From: Malus domestica
Lineage: Eukaryota; Streptophyta; Magnoliopsida; Rosales; Rosaceae
Direction of reading: 5' to 3'
NCBI RefSeq assembly: GCF_042453785.1
Contig: NC_091675.1
Location: 51,346,501-51,410,500, forward strand
DNA length: 64,000 nucleotides
The notes below the pieces were generated by a model that saw only the letters and a list, made by a program, of their open reading frames with translations, ran no database searches and was not told the origin of the DNA. The position numbers and the translations under genes were made by a program. Numbering within the stretch: the first letter of the stretch is position 1; the number at the start of each line of letters is the position of its first letter. Positions 36,172-48,963 of the stretch are shown one piece after another.

Positions 36172-36547
36172 GTGAGCATCTGAAAGGGTTGTGTGTAATA
36201 TTGCATTTGTATTTTAAAATTACAGAGCTGCTGCTGGGAAACTGATACAATAATCCTCATCTTGGTTTCCCATCAAGTAGCGTTTCTGATGGTATTTACT
36301 ATGTCTATATATGTCCCTCCAACAACATTTGTAACTTTACATTTTGCAGCTGATAAGTGAAATGTTGCTAACAATATTTTGTTATTTTTTTTTTTTACAC
36401 AACAATATTGGGGGGAAGGGGATTTTGTTAAGCTTCATAATCGGCCGGCAATAACTTGGTAGCTTTATCTATCAAAACTCGGCCTTTATTTAAAAGTTAT
36501 TTGTTCAGAGTATTAAGTTTATTTTTCTTTAAATATTTAGTCCTCCT
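36172..36547. other. Intergenic, nothing recognised
   Basis: A+T-rich sequence with a T run near 36385; no feature supported. Confidence 0.4.
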
Positions 36548-36712
36548 TTAAATTAAGGGAAGTTTAACGAAAAGTTCTCGGTAGGTACTGTTCACTTTAA
36601 TAAAAAACCACAATTTTACACTAAAAAGTCAATTATGAGACTATCCATTTTACCTTTTTTCTTATCGTTAAAATTCAAAGTTTTTAAATTATTTTTATTA
36701 GTTTTCTTTTAA
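36548..36712 (+). mobile_element. MITE, same family as 7183-7412
   Basis: It shares AAGTTTAACGAAAAG, GTACTGTTCACTTTAATAAAA, TTACACTAAAAAGTCAAT and CTTATCGTTAAAATTCAAAG with the antisense copy at 7257-7412. Confidence 0.65.
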
Positions 36713-37531
36713 ATTAATAAGTTTCCGTACATGTTAAAGGGTCTTAAACTTACCGTGTCATTATTTTAAAATGATCTATTCAATCAAATCAATTCGACTG
36801 AAGGCATAAATTAACACAAATCAAATACTGATGTAATATGAGAACTAGAAAACTCGTGTCCATTCCAAAAATTATCCCAAACTTAAGAGTGTAAAATGTT
36901 TTAGCCCTATATTAAAAATACATGTGAAAAAATGAATTTTTTGTCTCGCTGAAAAATGTATAAAAAGGTTGCATACATTAGAACATCCTTAAAGAAAATT
37001 GTCAAATATGATATACCAAATTTTTATTTGATGATTGCTGTGACCAATTGAATATAAATGTTAGGGAGACTAATTTTTTTTAAATCAAATGATGTATCAC
37101 CAATAAGAAACAAGCACATTAGTCGACACCTAATTTAACTATATTTTTATTTGTCGTAAAAAAAGACAGCTAAAAAGCAAAACTCAACCGTCACGTTATA
37201 TATGATATCTACATTGAAGAACACAATGAGTATTTTAATCTTGTTTCACGTATTTTTATTTTCAAAAAGGGGACCATTGGTGGCTTCAACGCGACAGTCA
37301 TCCTTCCGAGAACCATCTAAAATACGGGTTTAGAATTTGTTCCTTCACTGTGCCTCTTTATTTTACAGAACGATCTTACACGTGAACTTTTATTTTTTTT
37401 ACGTATGCGTATTATACGCGTACCTACGAGAGCAACAACAACAAATCACCGGAGTAAAAAAGGGCGCGCCGGAGCGGGTACAAGTTTGAAGTTGTCCGAT
37501 GGACACTTTTTCCAGCTTCCAATTCGCACTC
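36713..37531. other. Upstream region of the SAC gene
   Basis: A+T-rich to about 37260, then more mixed toward the SAC promoter. No open frame or repeat end that I can support. Confidence 0.4.
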
Positions 37532-37540
37532 TATATAAAA
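37532..37540 (+). promoter_or_regulatory. TATA box of the SAC gene
   Basis: TATATAAAA in G+C-richer surroundings, 62 bp before the ATG at 37602. The spacing fits a short 5' leader. Confidence 0.6.
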
Positions 37541-37601
37541 CCGGCAATTTCCGTTCTCCTCTGAATATTAGTTCTTCGTTCCCTCCATCCGCAGTGCAGA
37601 A

Positions 37602-40600
37602 ATGGCGAAACCTGACAAGTCGAAGCCCAATATCCCCCAATACGTCCGTTCCTCCGCCAAAGTCCACCCCTCCAACGACTTCGACGCCGACCCCAACTCC
37701 TACTCCCTCGAAAAGTTCAAGCTCTACGAGACCAGACAGGTAACCAATTCTTCACTCTCTCTCGCTCGCTCTCACCAATTCAGTCCAATTCTTCATTCTC
37801 CTCCGATTGACGCTTCCAATTCCAGCGATTTTACTTGATCGGAAGCGATCGGAACAAGCGGTTCTTCCGGGTCTTGAAAATCGACCGATCGGAGCCCGAC
37901 GATTTGAATATCAGCGAAGACCCCGTCGTGTACTCGCCGCAGGAGATCAAGAGTCTGCTTCAGCGAATCGCCGAGGGCAATCGCGCCACCGGAGGCCTTA
38001 CTTTTGTGGCCAAGGTTTATGGGATCGCCGGTCAGTGTCTTAGACCTTAATGGGTACTTGGAGAGATTGACGAACTACCTCCTTGTGTGTTTTGTGTTTA
38101 CTACTTGTATGGGGTTTTGGTGTTTTGCTAGGTTGCATTAAGTTTCTGGAATCGTATTACTTGATTTTGGTCACCAAGCGTCGCCAAATAGGAAGTATAT
38201 GTGGTCATGCGATTTATAGCATTGATGAGAGCCAGTTGATTACTATTCCGCACGTCTCGATTCAAACCGACATTGCTCATTCTAAAACCGAGTTGCGGTA
38301 ATTTTCTCCCTTGTTTTCATGTTTCTTTGTTGTCTTGACTGTTAAATGATAGCATAAATGTGGCAGAGATATAATTGATTTGCTTAGAAATTTACGGTCA
38401 CTGGATTATTTATTTGTATAATCGACATGGTCTCTCACCATTGGTCTCATACATCTGGCTTGTATAGAAACAAGAGGCCAGAAAGAATGCCCGAAAGAAT
38501 AAGATAGAAAGAGAAGCTTTCAGAGTAAAACCCTTTTGGTATGTATCTAGGAGATGGGTAGTGTTTTAAGCTCAGGGACAGAAAGGGTAAGGATACCCAC
38601 CAAGGGTCCCGACATTGTAAAATTTTGCTTCAAAATTCTATGGGGTCACTTAAGTTTATTACACCAGTGTTCCTCAACACATAAAACACATAAACCCTGA
38701 TTTATAATTACTGGTGTCCTGTTAGAGGAGATATAATTTGCTTTGGGGGTTTACCTTTTTCGCTTAGCTGGGTAATGTGATGGTTGCACAAATATACTGT
38801 TCATGAATGACACTTCTAATGGTTTCATTCACAACTTCCCGTAGTGACTACGTGGAAGTTGGATTGGGAAGGGGTTGGTGACTTAGGATGGTAAATGGAG
38901 AAGGGTGTCAATGCGATGTTAGAAAGTGACTGGCAAAGCAAATGCCATATCCTCTATGCAGTTAATCTGTGATCGTTTGAAGATGCATATAATTCTTTAA
39001 TACTTAATATCCCACTTTTGGATGGGCTTAAAGGAGTGTTCCTTCCATTATCTAATCAGTAGGTGGTGTTTCATATTTAAAACGGCAAAATGTACAGTAG
39101 TGGTACACTCTGCAGGCTTTAATTTTTCTCAACTGCATGATAACCAGCTAATATATTTCATAATTCAACTTCTATAGATTATTGCTTATATTTTTCTCCC
39201 GTAACTGTAGGTACAAGAAGCTTCTATCCAGTGTTGATTTGACCAAAGATTTTTTCTATAGTTATACGTATCCTATAATGCAGAGCTTGCAAAAAAATGT
39301 GTTATCAATGGGTGAAGAAAGGATGCCGTATGATAATATATTTGTATGGAATGCCTATCTAACACAGGCTATTCGATCAAGGTGCAATAACACAATCTGG
39401 ACAATAGCATTAGTGCATGGCCATTTTAAGCAGGTATGAAACTCTCCATCTCTCTTTCTCACTGTATGTGCATGGTAATGAGATTGTTTTGGTGCGGAAT
39501 CCATAGACAGTTTTACCCAGCCAAAAAGGACACTGCTTTAGACTTACCCTACATTTTTTACTAATATAATTTGCTTATATCCTATCTATTCTTTTTGGTG
39601 AACTTATATGGATGAAGTGTAAGAGTGCATCCGGCGTGTTGTGTGACCGTCGTAGGCCACTGAAGCTCAAGGGAAAATTTTATAGGACGGCAATAAGGCC
39701 AGCGATGTTGTATGGCACAGAATGTTGGGCGGTGAAGCATCAACACGTACACAAAATGGGTGTAGCGGAGATGAGGATGCTTCGTGGGATGTATGGGCAC
39801 ACGATAAAGGATAAGATTGGGAATGAGGATATCCGAGGTAAAGTAGGAGTAGCCAAAATTGAAGGAAATATGAGAGAAAATCGGTTCCGGTGGTTTGGAC
39901 ATGTGCAAAGAAGGCCTACTGACGCTCCGGTTCGAAAATGTGACTACGGGACAGAGGTTCAGGGCCGAAGGGGTAGAGGAAGACCTAGGAAAACTTTGGA
40001 AGAGACCCTAAGAAAAGACTTGAGTACTTGGATCTAACGGAGGACATGACACAAAACCGAGCGCAATGGCGTTCTAGGATTCATATAGCCGACCCCACTT
40101 AGTGGGAAAAGGCTTTGTTGTTGTTGTTGTTGTTGTTGGTCTTTTGACTGATGCTTTAGGTGTCTGATGGACGGGTCACCCATGTTTCTCATCTTTCCTT
40201 GTGTTTTTTTCTAGATAAAACTTGTGTCTCTTTTGAAAAGAAAAACTTGTTAACTGAATATGTGTTAAATATCTGGATGAAGTTTAGTTTACTTGATGAT
40301 GGCAGATTAGGCTATCAATCTTTGGTAGGGACTTCAGTGTTTCTCTGGTCTCTAGACGCTCTCGGCATTTTGCAGGAACACGGTATGTTGTAGTTTGAAT
40401 ATCACGTCAGCACCATCTTCATTTCTCCTAATTATTCACAAAGCTGTCTGATGGCATGTAAAAGCAAAAGTCAATTTTTTTCGCCTATATGTTTTTTTTT
40501 TTTTAATTTTTAAAATTTTTAAAATTTAAAAAAAAGATTGAAGTTTTATGTTTTGAGGATGAAATTTCACTGGTATTATAATGTTTTGATATACAGAAAA

Positions 40601-43600
40601 TTCTTGTTGTATAACATGTCAATATTTTAATCATGTTTTCAATTGGGTTACAGTTACTTGAAAAGGGGAGTGAATGATAGGGGAAGGGTTGCAAATGATG
40701 TTGAGACAGAGCAGATAATCCTCGATGAAGAAGCTGGATCATGCAAAGGAAAAATGAGTTCTGTTGTCCAGATGCGTGGTTCGATTCCCCTTTTCTGGTC
40801 ACAAGAAGCTTCAAGATTTAGCCCTAAGCCTGATATTATATGTAAGAACACTATGTGATGCATATTAGTTTCATTTGAATCATATGCTACGCGTCACATG
40901 CACTGTTTACTAGGCTTCATTGGAATTAATCATTTTTTGCATGTTATTATTCTGGCTTTAGTACAGAGATATGACCCCACATATCAGGCTACCAAATTAC
41001 ATTTCGAAGACCTGGCAAGGAGATATGGCAACCCAGTTATTGTGCTTAATTTGATCAAGGTTTGTTTATTTCTATATGCCTTCTTAATAGCTGCTGGCAA
41101 CAAAAACATAATCTCATATTGTTAGTCGTTACTATTACTGCATGTTATGGGACAATGTTTTTATGTGTTGGATGACCAATAACTCTTCTCTTCTTCTTGT
41201 TTTTGTTTTAATTAAAGGAGGGAGGGGTTATCGATAAATGTGCATTCAGATCATAATGAATGTTGTATCTCTTCCAACATTGGGAAGGGAAATACCAGCT
41301 AACTGGGTTATTGGATATTTAATAAAGACAACATATGCAATTTTTTCAGCCAACTTAGGTTAACTTTTAAAAATTACTAGTAAGACAGAGAATGCAAAAC
41401 TAGAAAATTTTGACAATGATGCCGGAGTTTCTGGTTAATAGTTTAAAGCAAGGTTTTATAAGTCATCCTGTTGTATGTGAGAAACATTAGTTTAATGTGC
41501 ATCTATTTTGCGGGGGCAAATAATTATGTGATAGCTATCGCCACATAGTAGATACTCTATTTGATAAATTCGGTTATTTAGAGAATGAGTTGAAACTTTG
41601 ATAATACATTGCCCTCCTTGTTACTTTTGTTGGCTGCAAGTGAGGTTGTAGAATGAGTTGTAGCTATTTGAGGATCATATAAGCATGGTGTACTATCATA
41701 GCGCAATAGTGAATATTAAATGCATCTCTTGTTTCTCGCATCTACCTGACGTTCAGTATAAGTTGAAGATTTATTTGTGCTTATGATTTACAGTGGTTGA
41801 GTTGTCTACTCGTGTGTGTGTGTTTGTGTCATAGGGAGATTGCGCTTACAAGGATGTTAATTGGTAAAAAATTTTTTGGTGCTGAAATCTTTTTAAGCAC
41901 TATTTGAGTTACAGCCTACTCAAGATACATATATACATAGAGATAAATATTTTGTTGGAATTACGAGTTAAGCTATATTTTATCGGTTGTCCATCATGCA
42001 ATTTTTTTCTTCGTATTTTTCATTTCATGTGTCTCGTACAATTTTAATGTAGACTGTCGAAAAAAGGCCTCGAGAAATGATGCTGAGGCGTGAGTTTGCA
42101 AATGCAGTTGGGTACTTGAATCAAATATTTTCGGAAGAAAACCATCTTAAGTTTATTCACTGGGACTTTCACAAGTTTGCAAAAAGGTAACCAGTTGAGT
42201 TTTCATTTTCCTTTTGTGTTTTGTTTTGCTTTGCTTTTTTTGGCGAAGTGGACACAGACACACACACACCTATGATGCACAGATAGATATAGGATACATG
42301 ATTAAATATGATACAAAGTCTCCATAAAACTAGGGTAAGAATAGGAGAATAAAAACCATGCTGTATGATATATGTTTTCTTTTGTGGTGTTGTGCAGGCT
42401 AAGATATGAGTAGGGTAAACAACATCCCTATCTGGTGTGGTGCAGGCTAGTTCTATGTTTTTCTTTTTTCACTTCTCTTATGGTTGGTTGCAACCATGAA
42501 AGTATGAAAAGCACATCCCCCATTTTTGTTTTGTTTAAAAACTAGTAAGCACAATTGAACCGAAATTCCATTTCCTTTACATAAACAATTATAGGAGTCC
42601 CACACAATTGAAATAAGACATACACATAGTATCGTGGGGGAGTGAGTTTTTTGTCGAGACGTAGAAATTCTTTACGAAATTGTATTGATTCATATGGAGT
42701 ATTTGATACGCATCAGGCCATATTGGTATCCGATACTCCATATCTACATTGAATGACTAATTCTGTTTCATAGGCTCACAGATTTATATATGTATATATC
42801 ATTCACATATGTATACATCATTTTGCTCCCACTTTTTCATCTTGCTAAGAAGTAAAATTATTTACCAATAGATAACTCTGCAATGCTTTCGATATAACCA
42901 TCTCTAACTGCTTGTGTTTATATTTGTTTTCTTCTAACTGGTCTCTATCTTTTCTGCTTCCAAAGCAAGTCTGCCAATGTTTTAGCAGTTTTGGGTGCTG
43001 TGGCAAGTGAGGCGCTTGACTTGACTGGTTTTTACTACAGTGGCAAACCTAGCGTTGTTAAACGGAGGCCCAATCAAATAAGCCGGACAAGCACGGGAAG
43101 GTATGCAATTTTTATGTTGGTTTCTTAGTTTTTGCAAATGTTATGGAGTCATCATAGATATGAATCAGTCCTCTTTTTTATTGGGAAAATAAAAGGAAAG
43201 TTTTAACACTAGTTGTACTGTTTTAACGTAATTTCTGATTTCCATGCACATTTGTGGTGGCATGTTACAGTTCATGCATGTGATGTTTTTAAGTTACACC
43301 ACTTTTCCAATTCTTTTATGCTGGTTATCCAGTGAGCAATGCGTAATTATAAATATTGATATCATATAACCCACTTTTTTGCTGGTCCAGTGATTTCCCT
43401 ACTCTATTCTCAGAGATTTATTCCAGTTCTCCGTTGCACTTAGATTGTTATCTTTGAATGAATTTGCATTGGATAAATTCTAGGAGGCAGATGAGTGCCA
43501 GATGTCCCATTGATGAAACACAATCTTGCTTTACTGCACTTCTTACTTATAGGGTTTGGTTGGGAGCACTTCTGTATGAAGTACTGTAATTTTGTTTGTA

Positions 43601-46600
43601 CTGTTTTATTAGAAATTTAGAAGCATTTAAAAAACTCAAGTGCGTCATGCATATTTTCTTGGGAGTGCTTCCATAGAAAACTTATAAAGTTCTTCTGGAA
43701 GAAGCAGTAAAATGCTTCTCAAAATCAAAATGTACTTGTTTATATTTAAATCAGACACTTAAGAAGCACTTTTGGCACTGTTGAAAGCACTCCCGAGCAC
43801 ATCCTAGAGTGTTGCATTGGAACTAGCATGTTGGCAATCCCAGTCATTGTCTGGTTATCTGAATTTCCTACATTTCTATCTCCTATGCCAGTCCCCCATG
43901 ACCAGCAGAGATCCTGATATAACCCAATTGGTGCTGGTTCAGTTCATCAGCTCAGTTGGTCATTTCATCTAGGGTTTGATATACAGAAATTAGGTGCTAT
44001 GGTGCACATGAGCGCCAAATTTTCGATTCAAACCGATATTCTTTTGCTTGCTAATTAACACTGGTATTAGACTGAACTAGTATTTCTTTTAAATCAGACT
44101 TCCTTTTCTTCAGGGAAGCTTCTCTGAGAGCAAACTCTGGGGACGTTCCAAGGTTTGGAAGCAGTAATGAAACTCTAAATTCTGCTGTTAATTGGGACAG
44201 GGAATCTGATATTAGTCAACAGAAGAAAAGTGATAATTTTAGCGGTGAACCACCACATTTTCAAAGTGGCGTTCTGCGCACGAATTGTATTGATTGTTTG
44301 GATCGTACAAATGTTGCCCAGTATGCTTATGGCCTTGCAGCTTTAGGCCGACAACTTCATGCAATGGGTTTGACAAATCTGCCCAAAGTGGATCCTGATA
44401 GCAGTATTGCTGCAGCTCTCATGGATATGTACCAGAGCATGGGAGATGCTCTTGCGCAGCAGTATGGTGGCTCTGCAGCTCACAACACTGTATGTTCTTA
44501 TTTTATTCATGGGTTAGAGTATGCATATTATCAGTTGCTGGATGTCATAGATCAACCCCTATAATTCTAACGTGAAAGTTAAAAAAGAAAGAAAACTCTA
44601 TAACTCTAATCAGATGTCCACTGAAAATAAAAAAAAATCACATCACAAACTAATGTGTTATAATTGTGGTGAAATAAAAAGATGACTACAATGCTTCTGA
44701 TAGAGATGACCCATGATAGCAAAATGGTCAAAATGTTTCAATGACGGTCATTGTGTGAGGATCATCTTTGATTGGGGAACCTGAAAATAGACGGTTCGGA
44801 TCAGTTCACCACATTGCATGGTGGGTGTTAACAATGTGGTCTTCAAGTTAACTTCTCACTTAAGGTTTTCTTGAGAAGTTTATAAAGACATAAACAGTAA
44901 TAGTATAATTCATACAGTGGACAAGGAGTTGAAGAAAGTTGAGGTTCACCATAAAACGAATTGGCAATATGGGGAGTAGCCCAACTACTTATAAGCACAT
45001 GCAAAGTCCCTCCTCTCATCAATGTGAGATTCATTCTCAACAAGCTCCCTCACGTGGGACATGCTGCTTTGATTTCATGAAGAAAGTTGAGGCTCCACCA
45101 TAAAACCAATTGGCAATATGGGGAGTAGCCCAACTACTTATAAGCACATGCAAGGTCCCTTCTCTCATCAATGTGGGATTCATTCTCAACAGGAGTTCAC
45201 CCTTAAGATGCAATCTACAACAAATATATAAACTCAGGGGGTCCACTCTTAAAGTGCAATCTGCAACAAAAAGAGCAATACAACCCTACTGAATTTAGGT
45301 CTTCAGATCACCCTCATTGTTTCCAAGTATATATTAAAGTGGAGGGAGAAGATACGTGCTTCTATATAGATAAGAATAAGGCTCTAGTAAGTACTAAACT
45401 AAGTGACCAATCTCGAGTTCTTAGATCTCCTTTTAGGATTAGGAGAAAATCACTTTAAAAGTGGGAATATTTTTTGTGCCTGTGCTGTAGTGTTTTGATT
45501 TTGGATGTAATGGTTCTAGATTGGTTACTTATTTCAGTTACTAAAGCCTTCTGTCTGTATATATGCCTCTGTGTGTAACTGTGTGAAGTTTTCGAATTTC
45601 CATATTTAGCTTTATATGTCTTCCTGAAGCCTTTTCCTTACATGAACGCCAGGTATTTACTGAGAGGCAGGGAAAGTGGAAAGCCACAACCCAATCAAGA
45701 GAGTTCCTGAAGTCCATCAAGAGATACTACAGCAATGCTTACACTGATGGTGAAAAGCAAGACGCCATAAATTTGTACTTGCTTCATCTCTCCTGTAGTT
45801 TCTAATGAAATTTATTTTTCAATCTATTAAATAATACCTGTTCTTTCCTGTAGTAACAGATAAGGCTTATTGCCTACTACGATCTCCATCAATTCGTATA
45901 AAATAAAAATATAGAAATTGATCCCGATCAATAGTTTATCCATTTTGCATTAAGAAATGGATGCATGTATGGATAGGGGAATTCGTGTTGCTGTAGCAGT
46001 TGTACATTACATTATGTGGTTTTGAATGTATTGAGGAGCTAGTAACTCTATGTCGTAGTATTTTACATTTGGAACGATGTTGTATTGGAGTATGTCATAT
46101 TATGTTGTACTGTATTATATCATATCTCACTGTGTTGTAATTTGATTTACAATGTTATGTTGCACATTATCATACTCTCTTTTGCCTTTCTTAAAAAAAA
46201 TTCTAAAAATTTGATCTGTTTGTTGGTTTTACCAGATTTTTGGGTTACTTCAAACCACAAGACGGGAAAACTGCTCTCTGGGAGCTGGATTCTGATTACT
46301 ATCTTCATGTATCTGGAATTGATGACCTCCTCGATGTGTGGTAAATCTCTATGTATCTGGAATTGATGTTCTTTGCACATGTCTCTGCACAAACATACAC
46401 AAGCAGGGATGCACGTTGTACATTTACAATACCTATTTTAATCGGTTTTCCAAGTCTTCTGTAAGTTAATGGTTCAGTTTAATCATCCATTTTTTTATAG
46501 TAAGATTCTTGATTTTCAACTTTTCAGTCCACAAGGAAATGATATGCACTTAGGAGGATTGGGAAACACTCTTGCCCCTATTCCTGCTTGCAGAGAAGAC

Positions 46601-48963
46601 TTTATGAGGATGAAGTTGACATCTTTTGATAAATTGATTGAAAGGACGTGTAGTTCAATAAGGGATGTTAGACTTTGTAGTGAACCAGATCAAAGACCAG
46701 GTGGTGGTCCTGCAAATTCTAGTGTGGCGCCTGATGCAGCGTAATTATATTCAACCTAAGCTGTTTTTACCCCTCTGTTTAGCATCCTATTCGTGATTTG
46801 ATTATTCATCTCTGTCTTTGGTTATCCTGTACACTTGGGACCCAAAGCAAATTCTCTTTATAATTACTGAACATTGGAATTGTATTTTTCAGTGAAATAC
46901 AGTTGAAAAGCCCAAATTGGCTTTTTGGCCAGAGAAAATATGAAGAAAGTGGCTCTGCACCAAAAGTTACTTCACATGAAATCAGTAATGGAGGATCCCG
47001 TAATGAGACAGGGGTTGACGGCTTTTGTGACTTAAATTGGCTTTCTTCTGAAGCCAATGATAGTGAGGAGGATATCTTCCAGAGGTATGCATATGGAAAT
47101 GCTTTTACGTTGGCATAGGAGAAGAACCTCCCATTTGTCTGGTTTATTATCTTAAATATCTGCGGAAACACGAAGGTGTTGTGCATCTCTATGTAGACGG
47201 CTTATACATTGTTGTTAATACCGTGACCTCTAATGTTAGTTGGGTGCTAATACTAAAAATATATAGGGAAATGGTCATAATAAGCGTGATAAAACAGTAA
47301 CCTGAATTTTTTTTGATAAGAGTAGTATTATCTGGGTAATTAAGTTGTTTTAGAATTCTATGTTACTAGCTTGTTGACATCATCATCTATATCGACCAAA
47401 AAAAAAAAAAATACATATACACAAATAAATCTGTTGAATTATAATGTTTCATTTCTTTTCCAGTAACCTGTAGGCATACTTAATTTGTATAAAAAGCCTC
47501 TGGGGTATCCTATGGAGTGTATCTGTTGATCATGTCTTTCTCTGCTGCAATTCCAAGGTACCTTTCAATGACATCAGTAAATGAAGCCAATGGGTGGTAC
47601 GGTGGGACGCTTCTAGGTGATCAAGATGAAAACAGTGAGATATACAAGCACTATGCTGAGTTATGTCAGGTAGGGTACCTCTAAATTTCCGAACATGGAC
47701 AAGTCTGGTATCTCCTCTAAAAATTAAAATCTGACATAAATATGTGCAAAATAATGAAAGTGCTTGTTTCTTTTCTTTGTGTTCATTCTCTGACCAGAAA
47801 AATAGGCTTCTTTCTGATTGTTAACATTCCTGGTTTTTCCATGCTTCTGCTTCTATATATATTTTTAAATACCTCCTATTATCAGTGTATACCAAAGTAG
47901 AAGAAACATAATTATAAATTTCTTTTTCTGTAGTTTAACATTTTACTTAACGGATAGGTTTGTATATTGTACATAGGAGTGTGCCTTTTGGGCATAGTTC
48001 AATGAAGTTTTCTTCTTGAAAGGAAACAAAAGAAAACCCAATAACGAATGTATTAACAGTTAACTATTTAACTCCCTGATTGCTCTACTGTTGTTTGGTT
48101 GAAGCGTTTAGATGCACCAAAGAATTTCAATATGATGCGATTTGTAAAGACTCGAGTTTGTTGGTTAACCTATTAAGCAGGGTTACATGTGGAGTTTAGG
48201 TATATTTGGTTTGGGGTTCCGGCTTGGGGCTTTGGGGTTGTTGCTCAAGGTTCAAGGTCTGAGGTAGGGATTAGGATTCAAGTCGAAAGTTCGGGTTCCG
48301 AGTTTTGGCTTGGACTGCGCAGGACTAGAACTGTATGGATATGCGGGTCTGGGTATGATTTGATGCCGGTCTAGGGTTGGGGTCAAAGTTTGAGTTTTGA
48401 TTTCGGGCCCATGTGAGGAGTCTAGGATTCGCGTCTGTTATCTGTTATAATCTCAGGTTTCCAATTAAAATACTGTTGTAATAATTCATTTTACCAAAAT
48501 ACCTCTCTTGCAAATGCAATATATAAGTTCTTTAAGCTTGCATGGTTCTCTGGTAATTTGTTGAAGTTTGACGCTCTTGTATATCGAGCTTTGAGAGATT
48601 TACTTTTTTGCCCAGCGGTTAAACCTGAGGACATGTCCTTTTTCTCCTTTCTTCCCACATATGTGGTACGTTTCATATCCTTAATATGCTTTTGTGAAAC
48701 TTTTCAACGTGCAGGGCCCTGGCATTGAGCCGTTCAAAAATGATCGTGAGATGGAGCAGCACTATGCTGATGCTCTTCATATGGGAACAATTAACATTGT
48801 CGACGATGCTGATGTTGAGGTAGAGATGGAAGCAGCCCTCAAGGAATACGACCAAATTGGTAGTGATCTTGGGAGCATCCCGGCATCATGTAAATTGTTA
48901 GCTGAAGATCCGAGCTGGTTGACGAGGTGGATAATTGGGGAAGAGAAGTTGCAGAGGATTTGA
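37602..48963 (+). CDS. SAC1: SAC-domain phosphoinositide phosphatase (SAC1/FRA7 type), 16 exons, 910 aa
   Basis: It dephosphorylates phosphoinositides; in Arabidopsis SAC1/FRA7 (912 aa) acts on PI(3,5)P2 and is needed for actin order and wall deposition. Exons: 37602-37739, 37826-38030, 38132-38297, 39211-39433, 40306-40382, 40654-40841, 40962-41059, 42053-42186, 42966-43100, 44114-44489, 45653-45774, 46236-46340, 46528-46740, 46893-47084, 47558-47669, 48715-48963. Joins are GT-AG and in phase. The SAC domain runs from about 90 to 640. The catalytic CX5R motif is CIDCLDRT, Cys513 to Arg519, in exon 10. The C-terminal part keeps the plant-SAC blocks APDAAEIQLKSPNWLFG, YLSMTSVNEANGWYGGTLLG and IGSDLGSIPASCKLL. 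No transmembrane segment is seen. Exon 12 ends HVSGIDDLLDVC, which differs from what I recall of Arabidopsis, so the exon 12/13 border is the least certain. Introns are invaded by an RTE fragment, a MITE and a local repeat. Confidence 0.93.
39600..40138 (+). mobile_element. 5'-truncated RTE-type LINE with (TTG)n tail in SAC intron 4
   Basis: The frame 39612-40037 gives YRTAIRPAMLYGTECWAVK, EMRMLRGMYGHT, RFRWFGHVQRRPTDAPVR and GRRGRGRPRKTLEETL, the C-terminal part of plant RTE reverse transcriptase. After a one-base frameshift near 40020 the next frame continues LTEDMTQNRAQW to IADPT and stop. The 3' end is CCCACTTAGTGGGAAAAGGC followed by (TTG)n, the usual RTE tail. Orientation is the same as the host gene. 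I found no clear target duplication. Confidence 0.9.
42691..42753. repeat. Short inverted repeat in SAC intron 8
   Basis: ATATGGAGTATTTGATAC and the inverted GTATCCGATACTCCATAT are separated by about 17 bp. It could form a stem of about 18 bp in the pre-mRNA; perhaps the centre of a palindromic transposon. Confidence 0.6.
43553..43806. mobile_element. hAT-type MITE in SAC intron 9
   Basis: The left end GGGTTTGGTTGGGAGCACTT and the right end, inverted, GGATGTGCTCGGGAGTGCTT form imperfect TIRs; internal AAGCACTT words repeat. I found no clear 8-bp duplication. It shares its GCACTT/AAGTGC vocabulary with the remnants at 1-150 and 11118-11350. Confidence 0.55.
44931..45191. repeat. Tandem duplication (112- and 113-bp units, 148-bp period) in SAC intron 10
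   Basis: Units at 44931-45042 and 45079-45191 start GAAGAAAGTTGAGG and end CATTCTCAACA, sharing TTGGCAATATGGGGAGTAGC and ACTTATAAGCACATGCAA, with about 6-8 differences. The ATGTGGGAT and TTATAAG words resemble dispersed LTR- or TRIM-derived repeats common in plant introns, but I cannot assign a family. Confidence 0.85.
48190..48440. repeat. G/T-rich degenerate minisatellite in SAC intron 15
   Basis: Runs of GGTTTGGGGTT, CGGCTTGGGG and AAGGTTCAAGGTC form an irregular array of about 12-bp units. The open frame across it (48189-48374, rich in G, S and W) is a by-product of the repeat. Confidence 0.6.

Noticed and set aside
48189-48374. Gly/Trp-rich open frame
   Set aside because: Arises from a G/T-rich repeat inside a SAC intron.
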